Source: CAYLLN01 sp033762315 (lineage in GTDB: Bacteria; Planctomycetota; Planctomycetia; Pirellulales; Pirellulaceae). From it: a stretch of DNA of 64,000 nt. Within the stretch, counting starts at the first letter, position 1. Each line of letters opens with the position of its first letter. Location of the stretch: the NCBI GenBank assembly GCA_033762315.1, contig JANRLS010000080.1, positions 13,819-77,818 on the forward strand, given 5' to 3'. Made by a program: the position numbers and the translations under genes. Shown here piece by piece: positions 51,776 to 59,066 of this stretch. The notes under the pieces were generated by a model. That model saw only the letters and a list, made by a program, of their open reading frames with translations. It had not been told where the DNA came from and did not search any database.

Positions 51776-52290
51776 TTCGGTTCGCCCTGCTCGCGACGGC
51801 GCTTGTTTCCGCCACCGGCTGTGCCGGCTATCAGCTCGGCCAACGCTCGCTCTATCGCCCCGACATCCGCACGGTGCATGTGCCGATTGCCCAGTCCGAC
51901 AGCTTGCGCCGCAATCTGGGGGAACGGCTGACCGAGCAGGTAGTGAAGGCGATCGAGCTGAAAACGCCCTACAAAGTGGTCGGCCCGGACGAAGCCGACA
52001 GCGTGCTGACAATCCGCCTCGCCTCGGAAAACAAGCGGGTCATCGCCGAGAATCGCTTCGACGAGCCGCGCGATATCGAAGCCGAGTTCTTCGTGCAGAT
52101 GAGCTGGGTCGATCGCCGCGGCGATGTCATCATGAATAGCGGCGGCATTCCGGTGCAGCCATTGCTGCTCAATCTGAGCCAGGCGGCGAACTTTGTTCCC
52201 GAAGGGGGCCAGTCGCTCGCCACCGCCCACCAAGAGGCCATTTTCCGCCTCGCCGACGAGATTGTTGGCCAGATGGAACTGCGGTGGTAG
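51772..52290 (+). CDS. LptE-like LPS-assembly lipoprotein
   Basis: A 172-residue lipoprotein with the signal and lipobox ATGCAGY, then the LptE-type pattern: IRTVHVPIAQSDSLRRNLGERLTEQVVKAIE in outline, and ADSVLTIRLASENKRV. LptE plugs the LptD outer-membrane channel. The ATG overlaps the BamD-like stop (ATGA), so the two are coupled. Their pairing supports an outer membrane with LPS-type assembly machinery in this organism. Confidence 0.8.
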   Translation: MIRFALLATALVSATGCAGYQLGQRSLYRPDIRTVHVPIAQSDSLRRNLGERLTEQVVKAIELKTPYKVVGPDEADSVLTIRLASENKRVIAENRFDEPRDIEAEFFVQMSWVDRRGDVIMNSGGIPVQPLLLNLSQAANFVPEGGQSLATAHQEAIFRLADEIVGQMELRW

Positions 52291-52394
52291 GGCTGGGTTG
52301 ATATTTCGCATCGGACGGGCTTTGTCCCCCTTGTGGCATGCATGACTGTGCTCCGTGGCGTCTACTAAATCGAATAATTCCGCGGAGACGCTTC

Positions 52395-52640
52395 ATGCCT
52401 ACGAATGTTCGTGTCCAGCCACAAACCTACGGCAAACTGCAAGAGTTGGCCCGCCGGTCGGGGGCGACGATGCCCCAGTTTCTGGCGGAAGCAATTGACG
52501 AGTTGTATCGCAAGCGATTCTTGGACGAGTGCAATGCCGCCTACGCGCGACTCCGATCCGATCCGGCGGTCTGGGAACGCGATCTGGCCGAGCGCAAGGC
52601 ATGGGAAGCAACTCTGGGTGACGGCCTGGAGGACGCTTGA
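52395..52640 (+). CDS. Ribbon-helix-helix-like antitoxin
   Basis: An 81-residue protein that looks like a MazE/RHH antitoxin: the N-terminal strand TNVRVQPQTYGKL, then two helices (LQELARRSGATMPQFLAEAIDEL) of a ribbon-helix-helix DNA-binding domain, and an acidic Trp-containing tail. Its stop overlaps the start of the adjacent toxin reading frame (TGATG). It should repress its own operon and neutralise the toxin. Confidence 0.75.
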   Translation: MPTNVRVQPQTYGKLQELARRSGATMPQFLAEAIDELYRKRFLDECNAAYARLRSDPAVWERDLAERKAWEATLGDGLEDA

Positions 52641-52981
52641 TGCCGACGGTTCATCGCGGAGAGATTTGGAACGCGTAACTTGACCCGACGCGCGGACACG
52701 AGCAGTCCGGCAAGCGGCCAGTGCCGGTGGTATCAACCGATCCCTTTAGCATCGGCCCAGCGGATCTCGCCGTGGTTCTGCCGATCACGAGCAAGGGGAA
52801 AGGGATTCCGTGGCACGTGCCGGTGGGTCCGGGAGAGTCGGGATTGCGTAGCCCGAGCTACATCATGTGCGAGATGATCCGGTCTGTTTCGCGCGAGCGC
52901 CTATCAAAGCGATTAGGGACGGTCTCCGACGAAATCCTGCGGGACGTTGAACTGCGGCTACGAATTTTGCTGGAGCTATAG
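52640..52981 (+). pseudogene. MazF-like toxin with an in-frame stop
   Basis: The frame from ATG 52640 reads MPTVHRGEIWNA, then TAA at 52676-52678, then continues in the same frame as LDPTRGHEQSGKRPVPVV, FSIGPADLAVVLPITSKG, SYIMCEMIRSVSRERL, ending at 52981. This is a full MazF/PemK endoribonuclease interrupted by one nonsense codon at position 13. No frameshift is needed. Re-initiation at GTG 52721 would give an 86-residue protein lacking the RGEIW and GHEQ segments, so activity is unlikely. The antitoxin frame upstream is intact. Confidence 0.85.
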
Positions 52982-53041
52982 TCCAGGCCTCGCCTGAATT
53001 CGTCTTTCCACGTATCGCCACGTGGACGCTAAAATAAAGCG

Positions 53042-54037
53042 ATGGAATCCGCCCCCGACAACCATTCAACGGGCTTTCGCACGCGAGCGAAGATATGGAA
53101 ATTATGCACCCGCGGGCTCCATTTCGGCAAACGGCCGCTCTTGATGGGGATCGTGAATGTCACGCCAGATAGTTTTTCGGACGGCGGGAAGTTTCTCAGT
53201 CACGACCAAGCCGTGCGGCGGGCGTTGCGGCTGCTTGACGAAGGGGCAGAGATTCTCGACATCGGCGGCGAAAGCACGCGCCCCTATGCGACGCCGGTTG
53301 GCGAGGCCGAGGAACTGGCCCGCGTCGAGCCGGTCGTTGCGGGAGTGCTGCGCGAGCGCCCAGAGGCGATTGTTTCGATTGATACGAGCAAGCCCTGGGT
53401 GGCCGCGGCGGCCATCCACCTCGGCGCGGAGATCATCAACGACATTACCGGCCTCTCCGATCCACGCATGATCGCGCTCGCAAGTTCGTCCGGAGTGGGA
53501 GTCTGCGCGATGCACATGCAAGGCACGCCGCAAACGATGCAGATCGAGCCGACTTATCACGATGTGGTGGCCGAAATAGCCACCTATTTGCAATCGCGGC
53601 GCGACGCGCTCATCGCCGCCGGCATCGACCGGGAGCGGATTTGCCTCGATCCGGGCATTGGTTTCGGCAAGACCCACCAACACAACCTCACCCTGATGGC
53701 CCACTGCGACCGGTTGCACGAGCTTGGTTGCCCGCTGCTCGTCGGGCATTCGCGGAAGGGGTTCATCGCCAAGGTGCTCGGCACACCAACCCGAAACGTA
53801 AGTGAGGGGACACACGCCCGAAGTGCAAGCGAGGGACCATCCGTCCCCAGCATAACCGCGGGAACCCCTCCCCCTGACCGCACTGCGGCGACCATCGGCG
53901 GCGCGCTGGCCCTGGCTCGGCAGGGAGTGCAGGTGATTCGGGTCCATGACGTGCGGCCTGTCCGCGAAGCATTGCTCCTATTCGAGGCTTGCGGCGGCAT
54001 TGATGGGACTGAACTTACGCTTGCACAAAATCAGTAA
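53042..54037 (+). CDS. folP: Dihydropteroate synthase
   Basis: FolP condenses pABA with 6-hydroxymethyl-dihydropterin pyrophosphate; 331 residues. All family blocks are present: MGIVNVTPDSFSDGG, GAEILDIGGESTRP, SIDTSKP, DPGIGFGKT and GHSRKGFI. Between GHSRKGFIAKVLG and RTAATIGGALA an extra stretch of about 29 residues (TRNVSEG, ARSASEG, then Pro-rich) is encoded by tandem VSEG repeats, in frame. The insert sits close to the pABA/phosphate-binding lysine loop, so it must be looped out for activity. Confidence 0.93.
   Translation: MESAPDNHSTGFRTRAKIWKLCTRGLHFGKRPLLMGIVNVTPDSFSDGGKFLSHDQAVRRALRLLDEGAEILDIGGESTRPYATPVGEAEELARVEPVVAGVLRERPEAIVSIDTSKPWVAAAAIHLGAEIINDITGLSDPRMIALASSSGVGVCAMHMQGTPQTMQIEPTYHDVVAEIATYLQSRRDALIAAGIDRERICLDPGIGFGKTHQHNLTLMAHCDRLHELGCPLLVGHSRKGFIAKVLGTPTRNVSEGTHARSASEGPSVPSITAGTPPPDRTAATIGGALALARQGVQVIRVHDVRPVREALLLFEACGGIDGTELTLAQNQ
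53784..53872. repeat. In-frame VSEG repeats inside folP
   Basis: Two tandem copies CCCGAAACGTAAGTGAGGG (53790-53808) and CCCGAAGTGCAAGCGAGGG (53818-53836), then a reverse-like arm (CCGTCCCCAGCATAACCGCGGG). The same consensus occurs intergenically at 37159-37177 and in the palindrome before fur. The insertion keeps the folP frame. Confidence 0.8.
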
Positions 54038-54401
54038 TTCTGCGGATGGGGTCCTTGTCAGACTTAGGTGCCGTTCGCTACAACGAGAGGCAGTTTGAAG
54101 ATTGGAGAAGTGCGCGCCGAGCGATTTCCATCGACGCAAGTCATTGTTAGTTCAACACTTGCGACTTGCCTGCGAGCTAGGCGGGGATGCCCGCTAAGTG
54201 GGCACGGATTGGGGGTCCGCTACGATGGCGGTTTCGCGCAAGGCGGCGCAAGTTTCGGCGGGACAAGCACTTCTGCTAGCTCGATTGTTTCCGCCGCCGG
54301 TTGGCAAGGTTTGGCATACGACCTGCTTTGGCAGGGCGAGTTGCGGATCATCCGTCCGCGGTTTTTCCTTTTTCCAGGCTTCAGGGTTAGGAGTGGGTCC
54401 C
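54038..54401. other. Gap before glnN with the glnN control region
   Basis: A 364-base gap. No protein-like frame is seen. It holds the -24/-12 promoter candidate at 54311-54327 and a clear ribosome-binding site AGGAG (54389-54393) eight bases before the GTG start of glnN. The sequence before 54300 has no feature I recognise; GGGGATGCCCGCTAAGTGGGC near 54184-54205 may form a small hairpin. Confidence 0.6.
54311..54327 (+). promoter_or_regulatory. Possible sigma-54 promoter of glnN
   Basis: TTGGCATACGACCTGCT has GG (54313-54314) and GC (54325-54326) with exactly ten bases between, and shares TTGGCA and TGCT with the -24/-12 consensus. A start point about 12 bases downstream would give a ~65-base leader to the GTG. 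Glutamine synthetase genes are classical sigma-54 targets, which supports the call. Confidence 0.45.
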
Positions 54402-56582
54402 GTGAGTGGTAGCACCGCACGTTTGCAGGCGATCTCGGCCGTCACCAACTACAAGGCGGCAGACGCCCCCGTCGATTACAAAAAGCTCTCGTCGAAAGAC
54501 CTCTTCGGCGCGAGCGTCTTCTCTCTCAAGGAGATGCAGGCCCGGCTGCCCAAGCCGGTCTTCAAGTCGCTGAAAAAGACGATTGAAACCGGTTCGAAGC
54601 TCGACAACTCGGTGGCCGACATCGTCGCCGCCGCCATGCGCGACTGGGCACTCGAAAAGGGAGCCACGCACTACGCCCACGTCTTCCATCCCCTCACCGG
54701 TCTGACCGCCGAAAAGCACGATAGCTTCCTCTCGCCCGACAGCGACGGCGGCACGATCGCCGAGTTCACCGGCAAGCAACTGATACAAGGCGAGCCCGAC
54801 GCCTCGAGCTTTCCCAGCGGCGGCATCCGGGCGACGTTCGAGGCCCGCGGCTACACGGCGTGGGATGTCACCAGCCCGGCCTATATTCTCGAAAATCCCA
54901 ACGGCACCACGCTCTGCATCCCCACGGCGTTCGTCAGCTGGACCGGCGAGGCGCTCGATAAGAAGACCCCGCTCCTCCGCTCGATGAAGGCCCTGAACAC
55001 GCAGGCCCAGCGGATTCTCAAGCTCTTCGGCCACAGCAACGTCGGCCTCGTGTCGTCCACCGCCGGTGCCGAGCAGGAATACTTCCTGATCGACCGCAAC
55101 TTCTTTTTCGCCCGCCCCGACCTCTTGAACGCCGGCCGCACGCTTTTCGGCGCCAAGCCGCCGAAGGGGCAGGAATTCGAAGATCAGTATTTCGGCCACA
55201 TTCCCGACCGGGTGCTCGCCTTCATGCTCGATTCGGAGCGCGAGCTGTTCAAGCTTGGCATTCCGATCAAAACTCGGCACAACGAAGTCGCCCCGTCGCA
55301 ATACGAAGTTGCCCCGGTCTATGAAAGCGCGAATGTCGCCACCGACCACCAGCAACTCGTCATGCTGACGATGAAGAAAGTGGCCCAGAAGTACGGCATG
55401 GAGTGCCTGCTTCACGAAAAGCCCTTCGCCGGGATCAACGGCTCGGGCAAGCACCTCAACTGGTCGCTGGGGAACAGCACCCAGGGAAACCTGCTGGAAC
55501 CGGGCGAAACGCCCCACGAAAACATGCAGTTCCTGGTGTTCTGCGGCGCGGTCATCCGGGCCGTGCATAAGTTCAGCGGCCTGTTGCGGGCCGTGGTCGC
55601 GACCGCGAACAACGACCATCGCCTCGGCGCGAACGAAGCTCCCCCCGCGATTATCTCGATCTTCCTCGGCGACATGCTCACCGACGTCTTCGAGCAGATC
55701 AAGCAAGGGGGACTGAAGTCGAGCAAGAAAGCGGGCACGTTGACCGTCGGCGTCGATACGCTCCCCGCCTTGCCCAAAGATGCCGGCGACCGCAATCGCA
55801 CCAGCCCGTTCGCCTTCACGGGGAACAAGTTCGAGTTCCGCGCGGTTGGTTCGAGCCAATCGATTGGCGGTCCGCTCGTGGCTCTCAATACGATTGTCGC
55901 CGAATCGCTTGACTACTGCGCCACCGAAATCGAGAAGGCGACTGGCGGCGACAGCAGCAAGCTCAATGTCGCTGTCCAAAAGTTGCTGCAAGACATCATC
56001 ACCAAGCACGGCGCGGTCATCTTCAATGGAGATGGCTATTCGCAAGCCTGGCACGAAGAAGCCGAGAAGCGGGGCCTCTTGAATCTCCGCACCACGGTCG
56101 ATGCCCTGCCGCAAATCACGGGGGCTGAAGTGGTGGCCCTGTTCGATAAGTACGGCGTGCTCACCCCGCGCGAGACCGCCAGCCGGCAAGACATTTATCT
56201 TGAGCAGTACATCAAGAGCGTCGGCACCGAGGCGAAGCTGGTGATCGAGATCGCCCGGACGCTGCTTTTCCCGGCGGCCGTGCGGTATCAGAACCAGCTG
56301 GCCACGACCTGCACCAATCTCAAGGTGCTGGGCTACACCTTCGATACCGATACGCTCGACGAAATCACCAAGTTGGTGAAGGGGCTGCAAGATAGCACCA
56401 ACGCCCTCGAAAAGGCCCTCGCCCACCATGGCGGCGGGCTGCTCGACGAAGCCAAGCACTTCTGCCATGCCGTTTGCCCGGCCATGCTGAAGGTGCGCGA
56501 GTTCGCCGATAAGCTCGAAGGCTTCGTGGCCGACGATCTCTGGCCGCTGCCGACTTATCAGGAGATGCTGTTCATCAAGTAG
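54402..56582 (+). CDS. glnN: Glutamine synthetase type III
   Basis: A 726-residue type III glutamine synthetase (GlnN), the large dodecameric class that makes glutamine from glutamate, ammonia and ATP. Blocks typical of the class are GGIRATFEARGYTAWDVTSP in outline, TAGAEQEYFLID, IKTRHNEVAPSQYEVAPVYE, HEKPFAGINGSGKHLNWS and ANNDHRLGANEAPPAI. The start is GTG 54402, chosen for the AGGAG site eight bases before it; the frame upstream runs into unrelated sequence. It is followed by a strong terminator and then by a type I enzyme. Confidence 0.96.
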   Translation: MSGSTARLQAISAVTNYKAADAPVDYKKLSSKDLFGASVFSLKEMQARLPKPVFKSLKKTIETGSKLDNSVADIVAAAMRDWALEKGATHYAHVFHPLTGLTAEKHDSFLSPDSDGGTIAEFTGKQLIQGEPDASSFPSGGIRATFEARGYTAWDVTSPAYILENPNGTTLCIPTAFVSWTGEALDKKTPLLRSMKALNTQAQRILKLFGHSNVGLVSSTAGAEQEYFLIDRNFFFARPDLLNAGRTLFGAKPPKGQEFEDQYFGHIPDRVLAFMLDSERELFKLGIPIKTRHNEVAPSQYEVAPVYESANVATDHQQLVMLTMKKVAQKYGMECLLHEKPFAGINGSGKHLNWSLGNSTQGNLLEPGETPHENMQFLVFCGAVIRAVHKFSGLLRAVVATANNDHRLGANEAPPAIISIFLGDMLTDVFEQIKQGGLKSSKKAGTLTVGVDTLPALPKDAGDRNRTSPFAFTGNKFEFRAVGSSQSIGGPLVALNTIVAESLDYCATEIEKATGGDSSKLNVAVQKLLQDIITKHGAVIFNGDGYSQAWHEEAEKRGLLNLRTTVDALPQITGAEVVALFDKYGVLTPRETASRQDIYLEQYIKSVGTEAKLVIEIARTLLFPAAVRYQNQLATTCTNLKVLGYTFDTDTLDEITKLVKGLQDSTNALEKALAHHGGGLLDEAKHFCHAVCPAMLKVREFADKLEGFVADDLWPLPTYQEMLFIK

Positions 56583-56627
56583 GCTTCGTCGCCGGCCAGT
56601 GGCCAGCATCAAAGTCCGAAATCAACG

Positions 56628-56660
56628 CGAGCGGGGAGCGATTGCTTCCCGCTCGTTTTT
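56628..56660 (+). terminator. Rho-independent terminator after glnN
   Basis: Arms CGAGCGGGGAGC (56628-56639) and GCTTCCCGCTCG (56644-56655) pair over 12 bases with one G-U, loop GATT, followed by five Ts (56656-56660). It lies 45 bases after the glnN stop and separates the two glutamine synthetase genes into distinct transcripts. Confidence 0.88.
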
Positions 56661-56668
56661 CATGCTCT

Positions 56669-56693
56669 GTACTTGGTACTCAGCACCAAGTAC
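56669..56693. repeat. GTACTTGGT palindrome
   Basis: Perfect 9-base arms GTACTTGGT (56669-56677) and ACCAAGTAC (56685-56693). A shorter relative CTTGGTACCAAG lies at 16693-16704. It stands just after the glnN terminator. Confidence 0.6.
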
Positions 56694-56732
56694 GTTGCAA
56701 TTTGACGGTCATCGCCACGCGAACACATCGAC

Positions 56733-56770
56733 TCCTCCCCCAACCCCTGACTCCTGATCCCTGGTTCCTT
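56733..56770. repeat. CCCTGACTCCTGATCCCTGG element before glnA
   Basis: The stretch CCCCTGACTCCTGATCCCTGG is the reverse complement of the words in the hrpB insert and the element before tyrS. It ends a few bases before the glnA start codon, so it occupies the position where a ribosome-binding site would be expected. Confidence 0.6.
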
Positions 56771-56775
56771 CACAC

Positions 56776-58188
56776 ATGACCCCTCGCGAAGTCCTTGCCC
56801 TGTGCCGCGAAAAAGACGTCAAAGCGGTCGATCTGCGGTTCTGCGACTTGCTCGGAACCTGGCAGCACTTCACGTTGCCGGTCGGCAAGCTCGATCAGGA
56901 CGTCTTTGAGGAAGGGCTGGGCTTCGATGGCTCCAGCATTCGCGGCTGGCAGGGGATTCACGAAAGCGACATGCTGGTGCTGCCGCAGTCGGACACGGCA
57001 TTTCTCGATCCCTTCGCCGCCGCGCCGACCTTGGCCCTGATTTGCAACGTGCAGGATCCGATCACCGGCGAACCCTATTCCCGCGATCCCCGGCACATCG
57101 CCACCAAGGCCGCCAACTACCTGCGGCACACGGGAATCGCCGACACCGCGTTTGTCGGCCCGGAAGCGGAGTTCTTTGTCTTCGATAATGCCCGCTTCGA
57201 CTCGACCGCCAGCGAGGGGTATTATCACCTCGACAGCCGCGAGGCGCAGTGGAACCGCGGCCGGGCCGAAACGCCCAATCTGGCCTACAAGCTGCGGCAT
57301 AAGGAGGGCTATTTTCCGTGTCCGCCGGCCGATCAGCTGATGGACTTGCGCGGCGAAATGATGCAGGCGATGCTCGAATGCGGCCTGGACGTCGAGGCCC
57401 ATCATCACGAAGTCGCCTCGGCCGGCCAATGCGAAATCGACCTCCGCTTCCAGCCGCTGACGAAAATGGCCGACTGGATGCAGATCTATAAGTACTGCGT
57501 GCGAAATGTCGCTCGCCGCCGCGGCCAAACCGCCACCTTCATGCCCAAGCCCTTGTTTGGCGATAACGGCAGCGGGATGCATGTGCATCTGTCGCTGTGG
57601 AAGGACGAAGAGCCGCTCTTCGCCGGCAATGCCTATGCCGGCCTTTCGGAAATGGCCCTGCACGCCATCGGTGGTATTTTACGGCACGCACCGGCGCTGC
57701 TCGCCCTGACCAGCCCGACGACCAACAGCTACAAGCGACTCGTCCCCGGTTACGAGGCCCCGGTCAACCTCGTCTATTCGCAGCGGAACCGTTCGGCCGC
57801 CTGCCGCATCCCGATGTATAGCCAAAGTCCGCGGGCGAAGCGGATCGAGTTCCGCTGCCCCGATCCGGCGTGCAATCCCTATCTGGCCTTCGCCGCCATC
57901 CTGATGGCCGCCATCGACGGCATTCAGCTCAAGCTGTCTCCTGGTCAGGCGATCGACAAGGACATCTACCATCTCTCGCCGGAGGAGCTGGCCGAGATTC
58001 CGAAAGCTCCCGCGTCGCTCGACGAGGCCCTCGCCGCCCTGGAAAGCGACAGCGAATTCCTGCTGCGGGACGACGTCTTCACCACCGATGTGCTCGACGC
58101 TTGGATTCGCCACAAGCGCGAGCATGAGCTCGCCCCGCTCCGCCTGCGACCTCATCCCTACGAATTCTGTCTATACTTTGACGCGTAG
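56776..58188 (+). CDS. glnA: Glutamine synthetase type I
   Basis: A 470-residue type I glutamine synthetase. Visible are GFDGSSIRGWQGIHESDMLV near the N-terminus, the acidic metal site in FVGPEAEFFVFD, the ATP site KPLFGDNGSGMHVH, and NRSAACRIP near the glutamate site. A Tyr in KDIYHLSPEELAEIP matches the adenylylation site of the I-beta class. It starts without a clear Shine-Dalgarno because a repeat fills the leader. It stands 193 bases after glnN. Confidence 0.96.
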   Translation: MTPREVLALCREKDVKAVDLRFCDLLGTWQHFTLPVGKLDQDVFEEGLGFDGSSIRGWQGIHESDMLVLPQSDTAFLDPFAAAPTLALICNVQDPITGEPYSRDPRHIATKAANYLRHTGIADTAFVGPEAEFFVFDNARFDSTASEGYYHLDSREAQWNRGRAETPNLAYKLRHKEGYFPCPPADQLMDLRGEMMQAMLECGLDVEAHHHEVASAGQCEIDLRFQPLTKMADWMQIYKYCVRNVARRRGQTATFMPKPLFGDNGSGMHVHLSLWKDEEPLFAGNAYAGLSEMALHAIGGILRHAPALLALTSPTTNSYKRLVPGYEAPVNLVYSQRNRSAACRIPMYSQSPRAKRIEFRCPDPACNPYLAFAAILMAAIDGIQLKLSPGQAIDKDIYHLSPEELAEIPKAPASLDEALAALESDSEFLLRDDVFTTDVLDAWIRHKREHELAPLRLRPHPYEFCLYFDA

Positions 58189-58221
58189 GGTGATTCTCCC
58201 GCCTCCAACCCCGCCTCTCTC

Positions 58222-58950
58222 ATGACGATTACCAAAGAAACCCTCGCCAAGCTCGCCAAGTTCGATACCCCGTCGATCTGCAACTTCATCGAGCTGTTCG
58301 ATGTCCGCCCGCGCAACGTGGGCTATATGGACCACCGCGTGAAGTGCAATTTTCCGGAGCTGCCACCCATCGTCGGCTTCGCGGCGACGGCCTGCTTTCG
58401 CAGCGATGCCCCGCCGGCCGGGGGCGATGCTTATGGCGGCATCGGGGCGCAGCTCGAGCAGTTCGCCAAGCTCCCCGGCCCGCCGATCGTCGTCTTCCAG
58501 GACCTCGACGATCCGCCGGCCGCTGCCGTATTCGGCGAGGTGATGTGCTCGACTTACCAGGCGTTTGGCTCTCCCGGCCTCATCACCAATGGGGCCGGCC
58601 GCGATCTGGAGCAGGTCCGAGCGCTTAAGTATCCCGTTTTCACCGGCTCGACGATCTGTTCGCACGGCTATTGCCACATGCTGCACCTGGGCCTGCCGGT
58701 GCGGGTCGGCTCGCTGATGGTCAATAACGGCGACCTCCTGCATGCCGACGCCAACGGCGTCACTAACATTCCGCCCGAAATCGCGGCCGAAGTGGCCGAC
58801 ATCGGCGGCGAATTCCTGGCCGCCGAAGAGATCGTGATGAGCTACGTGAAGGCCCCCGGAGAAAAGTCTCCCGCCCGCTACAACGAGCTGCGGAAGGAAT
58901 TTCAGTCGGTCGTGGCGGCACTGACGAAGCGGGTCTCGCGGAAGAAATAG
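58222..58950 (+). CDS. RraA-like / HMG-aldolase family protein
   Basis: A 242-residue member of the RraA superfamily, which includes inhibitors of RNase E and class II pyruvate aldolases (HMG/CHA aldolase). The family metal-site pattern is visible as LITNGAGRDLEQVRAL and GDLLHADANGVTNIP, and the C-terminal helix follows. Which activity applies cannot be told. It begins 34 bases after glnA in the same direction, and its stop is followed by two palindromes before the convergent DAHP synthase gene. Confidence 0.8.
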   Translation: MTITKETLAKLAKFDTPSICNFIELFDVRPRNVGYMDHRVKCNFPELPPIVGFAATACFRSDAPPAGGDAYGGIGAQLEQFAKLPGPPIVVFQDLDDPPAAAVFGEVMCSTYQAFGSPGLITNGAGRDLEQVRALKYPVFTGSTICSHGYCHMLHLGLPVRVGSLMVNNGDLLHADANGVTNIPPEIAAEVADIGGEFLAAEEIVMSYVKAPGEKSPARYNELRKEFQSVVAALTKRVSRKK

Positions 58951-58987
58951 CTGCGTTGATTCCTCGAATGGACGAATCCGATTTCGC

Positions 58988-59027
58988 CCCGGTGCTTGCA
59001 CCGGGCTCGCGCCGTGCCGGCACGGCG
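58988..59027. repeat. Two adjacent perfect palindromes between convergent genes
   Basis: CCCGGTGC-TT-GCACCGGG (58988-59005) and the 18-base palindrome centred in GCCGTGCCGGCACGGC (59010-59027). They lie between the RraA-like and DAHP synthase genes, which point at each other. Neither is followed by a T-run, so they may be dispersed repeats or a bidirectional pause signal. Confidence 0.65.
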
Positions 59028-59066
59028 GCGAAATAGGTGTTGCGTGCTAAAACTGCCCAGCCCGCG

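Noticed and set aside
52721..52981. Stand-alone 86-residue gene starting at GTG 52721
   Set aside because: It is the C-terminal part of the MazF frame, without its own start signal; better described as the broken toxin.
54387..56612. 741-codon open frame on the minus strand opposite glnN
   Set aside because: Shadow of glnN; no domain or start signal.
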